This document shows, one piece after another, positions 45,101-57,100 of a DNA stretch of 64,000 nt. Positions within the stretch are counted from its first letter, which is position 1. Each line of letters begins with the position of its first letter. The stretch lies in assembly GCA_033964015.1 (NCBI GenBank), contig CM066923.1, positions 8,359,978-8,423,977 on the forward strand, in the 5' to 3' direction. The stretch is from Scolanthus callimorphus. Taxonomy: Eukaryota; Cnidaria; Anthozoa; Actiniaria; Edwardsiidae. The notes beneath the pieces are model-generated. The model did no database searches and was not told where the DNA came from. It saw only the letters and a list, made by a program, of their open reading frames with translations. The position numbers and the translations under genes are program-made.

Positions 45101-48100
45101 TAGGCGTAAAGCTATATTTCCATGGGTCTGGACGAATGTTCGTCTGCACGAAAAATGTGTGTTCACTAAGGCCTAGGGCATGCGTCGAATTAAGATCGCT
45201 CGTAGCTACACGCCTCGTTAACTATCTATTGACTCAAACAAAACTCAAACTCGTAGTCTAATTGTTACTACCATTTGCGACCTTCCGTGAGGCGTGACGA
45301 TAGGTTTTGAAAAGTTTCTATTGACGTTTGTCAATCAAAACATTTTGCTTGGTCGGCGAAACTTTGTTAATGAGGATCATGTGTCATACTGAAAATTTTG
45401 AGTTTCTAAGTTTTCACCAAAAGTCATCCTAAGTTGAATAAAATCAAAACATTTAGTACCTTTTTTGTAAGAAATGCCCAGATTCTGTTAGTTTTGCTTC
45501 GATTTTGGTGTGTAACTTTAGAGTTTCCCACGGGAAACATGAAAGTTTCACATCCCTGCACGTGCAGATTAATTAATGAAAGTTTTGTTTGACAAACGTC
45601 TGCGATACAAAATGTTCATAACCTACTTGTCGTCGCAAATGGTAGTAAATAGAAAACTCGACCTCGTCAACCTTTTAGGTTTTTGTGTGTGATTTTTGAG
45701 TGTTCTAGAAAGAGCTCGTCACGAACCTTCTTGTCCTTCGGTAAAGGTCGAATCCATGTCCCAGGAAACCGAGAGCGCTGAAAATAAAAAGAAACGAAAC
45801 CACTCATAAACGACTAGAAAAAACAAGTATGTCATTTACCGGCTGTGAGGTTCGGATCGAGGTCTTGAAAATATTGACCGAGGACGAAGACCGAGTGTTT
45901 CACGATCTGGCCCGACCGGTAAATAATACATTTCTGGGGGGTTCCACTGACATATCAGAAAAATTCACACACATTAGCGCGTCTTCCAATGAATTCTACC
46001 GCGCGCGAGCCCAGCAGAGCGAATTAAAATCACATATCTAAAATAAATACTCTTACCATTTGGTCCACCCGACTTCATCACATAAAAGCTCAAGCCCTTG
46101 TTCTTCCACCCGGATAACGTCTTGCTCCGACTCACACACGAGCGTATCACAGGCATAGTACCTGCGTCCAATACATGGAGCTCAAGGGCGCCAGGAACAG
46201 TTGTCCGTGACGTGTAGAACATGTATTCCATTCGGTACTCTGTCCCGGGAGGCGAGGGGTTGGCTGAGATGTACTGGCGCCAGTAAGGGGATCCGCTGGC
46301 AGTGTAGACGTACATGGGAGCCGTAAACGTGCCTGAAATAATTATATAGAATGTAAGCATAGCCTAAAACGGGAGTACTTTCTTGATTAGCAATAAACAT
46401 AGTTAGAGCGGATTTCAGATGGCCCGACCAAAAGTAATCCAGACTTGCGTTTAGTCAGCGTTTCTATTGGTCGAGAGCAAAGTCTTTTGTCTTCAGCCAA
46501 TCAAATTGCGAACGTTTTGCGACCTAAATGAAAACATGCCATTGCTCACGTCATGACTAAACACAAGTCTGACTTACTTCGCCTCCTGCAAATGAACGGC
46601 TTCCACTGCTGATTGGCTAGTGGTTTTGTAACAGCGTTTAGGTTTTTGATAGTCTTCTGCAATCTGCTCTAACTGGTAAATAATGTGTCGCTGATTTGTC
46701 TCACATACCATGGCTACATTCAGTACTGGGCATGTGTGTATGCCCCAGAGTTGTGTCTGCAGCAGAGCTCAGTTACTGCGTAGCTGACTGTGTTATATTA
46801 AGATTGCTGGTTGAGCCTGTAAGTTAGCCCACGGGTGGCTAGCAGTTGCTTGAATGCAATATGGGTGATGGGGCATATTCAGATAGACAATGCAGCTGCA
46901 AGCTTCACAAACGAGCTTCGTGCTTGGCGTGAAAACTCGTCAATTTGCATACACAAACCGCTGCTTGTTTTTTTTTTCCAATTATTTTCGTCACTTTTAT
47001 ACAAAATATGGAAGCCTGACCCGAAGGAAGCAATGCCAATCTATGCGGGTCAGTTATTAACATCAATACAAAATTTATACCAACGATCACGCTCGAGCAT
47101 AACGTTCCGTGAATTTCTTCACTTTCACGACGTATCATCAGGGCTTGAAATTACTAGGCAGTCTAGGCATTCCTAGGCAGTCGCCCCAGGCGAGCAAGTT
47201 TGAAAATTTAGTCGCCTTAGTATCGTTTCTGGCCGCCTGGAAAACATTTTACTCGCCAGGTAATTTTTGTCAATTTTTGTCACATTTGTGTCATTTGGGT
47301 TGCCTGTGATGGTGTTATTTTTGTCCACATTTTCGCGTATCTATTTTTTTTCCACGTCAAATTTCTTTAGTTTATGAAAATAAAAAAATAATCATAGGGC
47401 ATGGTCGCCTAGAGGCAACTAGGTTAAACATTTCAGTCGCCTGAGGAAAAAATATAGTCGCATTGGCGACCAGCTGGTCGCAATTTCAAGCCCTTGTACC
47501 ATCAGATAGGATCACTCACCTATCGGTTTGAGGTAGGCGACAAAGTTAAACTTATCAATCCATTCGTTGGAGCCGTCTGACCTTTGTCGCCATAAGCGGT
47601 ACTGGTTGCGACTGGCGTTGGCGGCGACATACAATGTCAGAGTGTCTTCTGGATAGAAAGACAAGAAAACAATTTAAAGGTCAACCTGGATTTTTCTGGA
47701 CCCACATTTCGTTGGCGAACCGACTTAATAAAAAATACTATTTCTTTAAACTCCCTTTTAAGTGGCTCACCTGGTCCGTCTTTGAAATCAGGAGTTTTAA
47801 CTCGCTCTCTCCCTGCAAGAAATAAAACATCAATGAATTCCTTTTTAGGGTATGAGGAGGGCTTTACAATATGTTTATGGTATGACTAGTTTTACGGGAA
47901 AACTAGGTGGTCTGCGTCGGAGCTCCGACGAAGGGCTAACGCTCGAAACGTCAGCAAAACACCATTTTTCCACGGCGTTTAACATAAATTTCAACCTTTG
48001 GTTGTTGTTGTTCATGTACAATATGTTTAGTTGTCTTTGCGACCAGCATTCACTTGACGGCTAATCTGATCTTACTCATGAACAGGCTTCTCCATTCAAT

Positions 48101-51100
48101 TCAATTACTTTAACATCGCGAGCATCCGTAAAGGGAGTGAACAGTGAACAGTGTGCACGCAAATATTCAAAACGAGCGCAACATAGACCAGGGCGACGCG
48201 CGAAAAAAAAAACACAGGTGTCCCGTCATTGGCATTCCAGACTTATTTTACTCCGTACTCAGTGTCCAAGAGGGCAATACAGAACTAGCGAGCGTGAATG
48301 TCCTAAGATGATGGCGCACAGCGAACATTCAGCTTACTAGCTGCCAGTCTAGATAATATTTATATTGTTAAATACCTTGATCTGAGGCTGAAAACGTCAC
48401 TTCTCTTCTTGGAGGTGGTGGTGCAGCTTAGAACGGCAAAACAAGATAATACAGTCATTATGGCCTTTGACATCCATGATAGCGATGATCGACTATAATG
48501 ATCAAACCTATTATAGTAGCAAAGAGCTGATAAATGTGTTTTGATGCGCTAACTGACGACCGGTTAGCGCAGTGGTAGGTGCTGCCTTTGCTCTTACATC
48601 TGCAAATGGTTAGACCTTCGCGTCTTCTCGGATAAGGACGTTAAACCATAGGTCCCGTCTCTCACATACACTACACTAACCGGAACAAGAGAGACGTTAA
48701 AGAACCCCGAGGACCGTCGGACGTTGCACAACCTCTGTGTCACAGTACTCATCATACTAACACACACTCATGTTTATAAACTGGTTTCTATGGGATGAGT
48801 TATCCAAAATGTAAAGCGCTTAGAGCTTTGGAATAAGCGCTATATAAGCACAGTTACCAGTAATAAGGGACAAATGCGTTGGGGTTTTGTCTGCCATTTC
48901 ATTAGTACATACTGAACATCCTTCAGCAAAGGTGCCTAGCAGCGCATGCTCAAGAGCTGACTATATTATGTGCTGTATCATGTTTCTTACTGAGCCTGCA
49001 AGTTAGCCCACAGGTGACCAGCGGTTGCTTGAGTCCACGCATGCCTAATGGACCCACCATGCTATGGCCCACATGATTTGCTTGTTTGCTTGCTCGAGGG
49101 AAGGTTTGTGTTGCGTTCCCTCCCTCCCACCTGTACCTTCCACTGTGACTGGTACAGGGCTGAACCCGCGCTATTGTTGCCATGCGACACTTCTTATTGC
49201 TGCTTCTACTTGCTTATATGACACCAACCCTCCATCCAAATTATCGAGTAGTTACTTTATTTCATTCTGTTATCGGCCAAGTATACTTACCAAAGACAGG
49301 TTCTTGTCTTGGCGCCGCCTCCTGATACTGTTCGTTAACCACCTGCTAAATAAAAGAATACGAATATAGGGACCATGTCCTTTTCCTTCTCCAGGACGTT
49401 ATGGAATAAAAAAGATAGCTTACGATACCGTAGATTAAGCCAAAATTAGTCGTTTAGTTACATAAACGGACTGGATTGTATGACACTTAGACCCCGTCCA
49501 CACTACACCGTTTTCAAACGATAACGGATACTTTTTGCTCCGTTTTCAAAACGATTTGCGTCCACACCTATCGTTTTCGCCCGTCCACACAACAACGCGT
49601 ATCCGTACAAAAACGCTCTTATGCATTCAGTGCGCATGCTCAAATAAACTCAACGCATGCGCATTTCGATCTGTCGGCCCGCGAAATTGGTTGGGTTTGC
49701 TGTGGTGACGTCATCGATTTCAGATAGCATCGTTTTCACCCATCCACACTTGAAAACAGCGTTGCAAAGAGCTCCATTTTCAAATCACTCCACTCTTGAG
49801 AGCGTTTTCGGATTGATCCGTTTTCGGTGATCGTTTTCGGCGTTGTAGTGTGGACGATAGCCGTATCCGGAGCAAAAAGTATCCGTTTTCGTTTGAAAAC
49901 GGTGAAGTGTGGACGGGGTCTTAGAATGTTGTACTTTTATTTCAAACGTCAGGTGTTGTTTCAGCTACATAGCATTTCATGTAAAGGGCTAATCCGCATA
50001 TGACCACTCCCTGTCGATTTGATAGCTCAGGTGGTATTCTATATCCAATCGGCTAGCGAGAAATTTAAAAATAAACGAGACTTACCTGTAAGTTGAAGTT
50101 TGATTGTAATTCTACCGAGCCACGGAGTCAGAAGGGGATTACGTGAGATTGCACAACTTGCTAGCTCAGCTCAATCTTCAAATTCGACTGGGCACACAGT
50201 ATTGTATTGGGCGTGGACAGTAAATTATCCCTGTGTCTGGTATTTACGTAGTAGGGTGGGCACGTAATCCCCTTCTGACTCCGTGGCTCGGTAGAATTAC
50301 AATCAAACTTCAACTTACAGGTAAGTCTCGTTTAATTTTTAAATTCTACCTCACCACTACGTCATCAGGAGATCACGTGAGATTTCAAAGCAGTGTGGCC
50401 AGGCGAAGTTACATGCAAACCAATGCAACAGTAACAAGTGTATTTATTTTATATGTCATCAACATGTACAGCAGGTAAATTCTAGTTCGATGCAGTCTAG
50501 ATTAGATGCTAACATCCATTAAGAATTCCAGAGGTATAATCGGTGTGTGATTGTTGAGCAATTGGCTTGTCATAGTACTTAGCAAAAGTTGAAGCATTTG
50601 ACCATCCACCAGCTGATAATATCTGGTCCATACAAACACCTTTTGATTTAGCTGCACTGGTTGATGCTGCCCTTATACTATAGGGTGTGAAAATATTGGT
50701 ATCAATACCTGCAAGTGTAAGTACTTGTTTGAGCCATCTGCTTATAGTGTCTCTAGAAACCGGTTTATGTGGTTTGTTAAAACTTATCAGAAGTTGTCTC
50801 TCCTTGCCCCTTAGAGGTCCAGTTGCATCTATGTAGGCTTTCAGGTAGGTCAGTATACAAAGTCTTGTGTCTGGGGCATATGCTTTAAGGCAAAGGTCTT
50901 GCACATGCCTTCCTGGCCTAGTTTGTTTGACCTTCTCCTGAATACGAAATCTAACGTTTGAACTGGTAAGCTTCATGTAATCCATATTTAATATTTGGAT
51001 GGTCTGGATCCTTTGTCCTGATAACAACATCAATAACATAGTGACCTTCAATGTCAGTTCCTTTAAACATAACCTTGCCACTGGGCTAAGAGTCTGTAAA

Positions 51101-54100
51101 TATTTCAAAACAATACCAATGTCCCAGATATGAGTATATCTCGGTAAAGCAGGTCGTTTTTGGAAAACTCCTCTAAAAAATCTGGACACAAGTGGGTGGT
51201 TTCCAAGAGAAACATTTCCAGGAAAAGTTATAATAGTAGCTAAAGCACTTCTTGCTGTATTAAGAGCACTGTAACCACAATTTGCTTGATAAAGCTCAGT
51301 CAAAAACTGCAAGACCTGCTGCACAGATGGAGAAAGCAGATCAACATGTTCCCTGTTACAATACTCTTGCCATTTATTTAAATGTCCTGCATATTGTTTC
51401 TTGGTAGAAGTCCTCCATGATGCCATGATTATGTCAAGTGTTTGCTTTGATAATCCTCTGTCTGAGAGGGATTTGCTGACAAGTGACATGCCATGAGTTG
51501 TAACTTTGGATGTAGTGGGTGTACTTGCTCTCTCTTGTATGGAAGAATTAACATGTCTTTCCCTTGTGGAAGTATCAGTAGCTTTTTGACCAAAATGTTC
51601 GTCATGTGTGGGAACCAAGTTTGGGTTGGCCAGTTTGGTACTACAAGAATCCCTTCTGCTTTGTCGTTGTAAATTTTCTGAACAACCTTGCCCAGGAGGC
51701 TGAAAGGGGGAAAGGCATAAAATCGCTCAGTACCCCAGTCTAATGTGAAGGCATCAACAGCCTCGGCTCCTGGGTCTGGGTGCCAGGCAACATAACGTGG
51801 AAGCTGGTGATTTAATCGCGATGCAAATAAATCTAAATTTGGTAAGAAAAACGTTTCAGAAATAAGTTGGAATATGCTAGGATTTAGTTTCCACTCTGTG
51901 TTGTCATAGAAAACATGTGAGGCTTTGTCTGCCTCAACATTCTGAGAGCCTGGTAAATGAGCAGCACTGACCCATATATTTTTAGCTTGACACCAAGACC
52001 ATATGTCTTTAGCTATGCTGTTACACATGAGAGAGTGGCTGCCCCCCATATTATTAATGTATGCCACTGCTGTGGTATTGTCTATCAAAAGCCGTATGTG
52101 TTTATCTGCAAATTTGCTACAAAATGTTTGCAAGGCAAAAAATGCAGCTCTCAATTCAAGTGAATTGATATGAAATTGACTCTCTGTCTCGGACCAACGT
52201 CCACCTGTTGACTGGTGGTCATACACAGCCCCCCAACCCAATAGGGAAGCATCAGATTTAATCACAATATCAGGGTTAGGATGACAAACTGGTTTACAAA
52301 CCAAGTGAATATTATCTAACCACCACAGCAATTCCTGTCTGGCGGCATTGGAATAGTAATTTCACTGTCATAATCACCATGTGATTGTCTGAGGGCAATG
52401 ATTTTGTCATTTTCTATGTCCCTGTAATGCAGGGGCCCATATAAGCTTCCTGGAAAAACAGCTACTATCTTTCCAATTACTTCTGCTAGTTGTCTTATAG
52501 TCGGCTTTTTCTTAGACAAAAATATCTGTATAGTCTGTTTTATTGAAGCTATTTTGCTTGTAGTAGGTGAAACTGTCATATTCTCCGAGTTCAAAATGAA
52601 CCCCAGAAATTTAATTTGGTGAGTAGGCTCAAAGACAGACTTTTCCAAATGTACAATGAAGCCTAATTTTTCAAACATGTTCAGAGTTGCCTGAACATTG
52701 TCCTTGCAATTTTGCAAAGTATTACCTTGCAAATAGCAATCATCAATATATGACACTGACAAGAACCCTTGCAACCGAAGGTTACAAAATAATGGCTTAA
52801 GTAATTTAGTAAATAATCTTGGTGCACAAGCAAGCCCATTTGCTAAGCAGGTAAATTTGTAGGTGTGGTTTCTCCATGAGAATTTCAAGTACTTTTGATA
52901 GTCTTCATGTATTGGCACTGAATAATAAGCATCCTTAAGATCAATGCTGGCCATAAAACAATCCTTAGTCATCATATTTATGGCTGACTGCAGAGTTTCC
53001 ATTTTGAAATGATGGTATTCTAGGTACTGATTAAGGATTTTTAAGTTTAGTATAAGCCTATGAGTGCCATCTGGTTTTGGTCTGACAAATACTGTAGACA
53101 TAAATCCCCCTGGTTCACATTGGCAGGGGACGATAACTTTTTTGGCTAAAAGCCTTTCAATTTCAGTGTCAATAAATGTTCGTTCTGTGTCCGTAAATTT
53201 AAGTTCTTTAGGCTGTTTTTTCTGGATAGGAACTTTGCCCTTGGACCAAACTAGTTTGCATCCTTGAACCAGCTGTAGTATTGTTTGATCAGATGAAATG
53301 GATTTCCATTCATGGAGGAAATATTTTATCCTGCCCGCTGCAAATGAATTAACTTGTGCATCATTTGTTAAGTTGGGAAGCAGACTAACCTTTGAGGCAT
53401 TAGACTCTTGCTGTGAGTCTATCTCTCTCCCCTTCCCTCGTCTTTCTTTTTCTGACTCTGAGGGTAGTTGTTGTGTTTTTGCCACTTCCTGTTGGTTACT
53501 TGGGGTCTGTACCCCAGTCGCTGGCCGTTTTTTGATGGATTTGAAGATCTCCTATTAAAATCAGAGCGTGGCCGTTTGAAATGGCTTGGCTGGTCAAGCA
53601 ACCGGTTTCCCACCCTGTTGGTGGTATTTATATCCTTGATCTTTTGAGTCAAGTCATCCCCAAATAATAGGTCGGTGACTTCCAACTGCTCAGAGCAAAT
53701 TTGTTGGTATGATTTGTTGAGGTCTGGTTTGATAAGGTCCCGGCGCCTGTGACTCAAGTCACAATTAGCATGAGTGATGAGGGATAATATGTTCATGATA
53801 GGTATGGCATTGGTCTTGTCCTTCTGGCAGTAGAATTTGTCTGCCAATTGCACAAGCCCAGATGTGGCTTTGAGCAAGACGGATTGTATTTTCTGTAGTT
53901 TTAAGTCTCGGCTTCTAGTGGCTGAAGTAATTTTCCCCCATATTTCTGGGTTGACTTTGACTTGTACCATTTTGTCACAGTTTTTTAGACTCTGGCGCTT
54001 AAATTTGTTCAGTTTTTCTTTCAAATCATCATCACTGAGTTTGGCACGCGCCATTTTGTTCGTTAAGGCCGCCACTTTGTCAGAGACTGGTGGGCCACAC

Positions 54101-57100
54101 TTCTCATCAAGGTCGTATTGCTCTTCGATTTCATCGAAAATATCGACCTCATTGCCATTGTGCTCCTCCTTAGAGGGCTCATCGTCGAACAGACCTTCTA
54201 TTTCTTTGTCAACCTTTATAGTTCGGGGCCTTGCTTATCGCCTTCCCCAGCTGAATCACTCCCTGACTCGGAGGACTCTGAGAAGCTTTCGTGTCGAGCA
54301 CGTTTCGCCTGAACTTGAGCTTTAAAAGTATGGGACGAGTTTCGGTCCCTTTTTGAGCCCTTTAGGCCACTTCCTTCTTTGAGCAAGGAGGCTAGTTCAT
54401 TGAATCCAGCCTGCATACTTTGCACTATTGCATCTGTTATCGCAGAAGATTGCGACGGGCCCGCCATGTCAACAAGATGGCCGCCATCTTGTTTGTTCTG
54501 TTTTTGTCGAGCGGGATGGTCATTGGACTTTCCCGGTCCCGTATTGCTGCTAGCTGAATTAGATGGCTTTTTCGCTGCTTTTTTAACCTTTGAGCCTCCA
54601 GCTGCAGACTTTGTCTGGGTCACAGGCGTTTCAACTTCAATGTTTGTTCTTGTGGTCATGGTTGTGGGATTTCCCGCCATCGACTTTTCCGCTTGGATTT
54701 GTTCAATACGTTCATGCTCACAACCCTGAGTTTTGGTGATTACACCTTCAGGGTTGGATTTTTCTTCCCTCATTTGAGTAGTAAGTCCACAGTTCGACCC
54801 AATTTTGGGCAATTTGAACGTTTATAGTCTTCAGCTATGAAAACACGTGTGTTCGCTTCGCCGAGCAAGCATGCATTGAGCTGAGCTAGCAAGTTGTGCA
54901 ATCTCACGTGATCTCCTGATGACGTAGTGGTGAGGTAGAATGCGAATCGCAAAACGTAAATGTTCGTAAGCCCAATAATAAATCTGGTTGTCCACGGTCA
55001 AATATGTTTGGTACAAGGGTACAGTCACATATGTTTGGTAATGCGTCTTACCTTGGCACTCAGTGCCTTGTCATGCTCATTCAATTTCTGGTGATAAATC
55101 ACACGCAACCACACATGAGAAAATCGTGTTGCCTATGACTATCGCATCTATTAGCGTATTTTCAAGAGCGGCAAAATCTGATGCACAGTTCATACTCAGA
55201 TGTGTATGTACAGTATTTGTTGAGTTCCTTGACGTCGCGCGGGTTTACATGTAACGTACGAGGGATTCGCGGCTTCGTTGCTCTCTCCTCGCATTGCTTC
55301 TCAAATAAGCAAGCGTAGCAAGCCTATTGTAACAACATCTTTATTCAAGAGTGCCATTGGCGCCTCATTAAAAAATTCTAGTCGCCAAAGTGTGAAATTT
55401 GGTCGCCATAATAGAAATCTGGTCGCCATCCTTTTCTCCCGAATTAATACTGTTGACCGCATATTGAAAAGGGCATGTTTGTTTAGTCGTACAGACTGGA
55501 AAGACAAGTCGCCTAGGTTCAAATTTCTGCTCTCGAAACCCTAAATTTACGACGCCTTTGTCGACCATATGGGCGCAATGGCGGGTCCGGAATTGATACG
55601 CGCGCTGCTGATGCCTGAATGACGGCATTTACGAAGAGCGCGCGCATCGTTTTGCAGCCGCGGAATGTCTAGTTCTTCCCACAGCTGTCTGAAATCTGCT
55701 CAAAACTGTTGGTCTTTAATCAAAGCTGTTTATCCATACCTGTGTAAGATCTTGTACCATTCTCGCTAGCCTCTCCTTCTGATTTTGCTCCTGCTTGAGT
55801 TTCTCTCCATACTCACTCAGAAGGTCCTGCACCTGAACATCGACGTTAAGGTCAGCATAAATGAACATGATGGAGTCAGTGTCATAGTATAACGTTCTTT
55901 CCAAGAAATTGAAAAGAAAGAAAAAACGAGTGTAAATAATTTTTTTTGTTTTATATTGGACGAATCAGGCCCCAACATTAACTTATTTCGAGAGGTGCTA
56001 TTGGCGCCTCTACTCGCCAAATAACTAGTTTGATCGCAATAATAGAAATTTTGGTCGCCGTTTTAAGGACAGCTATTTAATAGGCTAATTTTTAGATACA
56101 ATTTAGCGTTATAAATTTTAACTGTGACTCTATCATTGTAATTTTAACTATTGTATATATATATATTTTTTTTATCGATATTGTAATGTTTGTTATGTAT
56201 TTTTAGCGAACAAAATAAAGACATATTATTATTTCATTATTATTATTATTATTATTATTCTCCCTAATTAACGCACCTCTCAATAAAGGAAGATTTATTA
56301 TTATTATTTTATCATTATTAATGGTGTTGACAACTAATTTTGAGAAGGGGATTTTTAAAAAAATCTACAGACTGGAAAGGCAAGGAAATTTTACTCGCCA
56401 AACCCTAAATCTAGTCGCCACTGGCGACCATATGATCGCAATGTCGGAACTTGCGTTTGGGGTTTGCAGGCTTAGCAAAGTAACGACACTACTTTGGGGG
56501 AAGAATTGGAGGAGGAGTTGTGCAAACTGGTATCAAGATCACAAAGATCACCAATTTTAACCATTTTCTCTTTAACTGGTCTCAGAAAAGCTACCTTGCC
56601 AACTTCATTGTTGTGCTCAGTTTGTCGTTTTTCAACTTTTCCTCTCCACTTGTCATTTAGCTTCTTGATTTCTCTTTGCATTTCTGCTTGCGTTTGGAGT
56701 TTCATCTCCTGAAGCTGTGCAAGGACAACAAGTGTGCTACAGCATTAGAACACTTTAAAAGCTATAATTGGAAACTGGCGGCGTTCGACTTCTGCGACAC
56801 ACTACGACTCTTGCCAATGTTGCAACTCGTGCTGCAGAGATAGCCCGTGTTCTACAGCATTAGACAATATGTGAATCTCGACTATATTAATATTCATAGC
56901 AATATGTAAAACGTATTGTTAAGGTGGGTCCAAGCCAAATCAGCATTTGACTCAACATCATCAAACGTTTCTTGAAGGGGCTTTGTTGAACGGGTTTGAC
57001 ACCCGTTACGCATTGTTTCTCCCTGAGCGGAGATGAAATCGGTTTTTAATGCAAGTTGACACCGTTGTTAGTTAACTTTGAATAAAATGTTGAACTGTTA

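Larger units (their letters stand above)
50062..54942 (-). mobile_element. DIRS-type tyrosine-recombinase retrotransposon in a DZIP1 intron
   Basis: About 4.9 kb. Minus-strand order is Gag-like frames, reverse transcriptase, RNase H, then tyrosine recombinase, flanked by inverted termini. Instead of an integrase and LTRs it has a recombinase and an internal region that spells the reverse complement of the two joined termini, the hallmark of DIRS elements. Frame breaks near 54200 (Gag) and 52330 (between RT and RNase H) mean this copy is probably not autonomous. It lies in the DZIP1 intron between 49345 and 55052, in the sense orientation. Confidence 0.93.

Noticed and set aside
45829..46041. 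70-codon plus-strand frame MSFTGCEVRIEVLK
   Set aside because: It overlaps the intron beside DZIP1 exon 45727-45777, with no homology or splice support.
45727..47648. The unfamiliar-domain exons as a separate nested gene
   Set aside because: They have no start or stop of their own and their phases match the DZIP1 exons on both sides, so one transcript is simpler.
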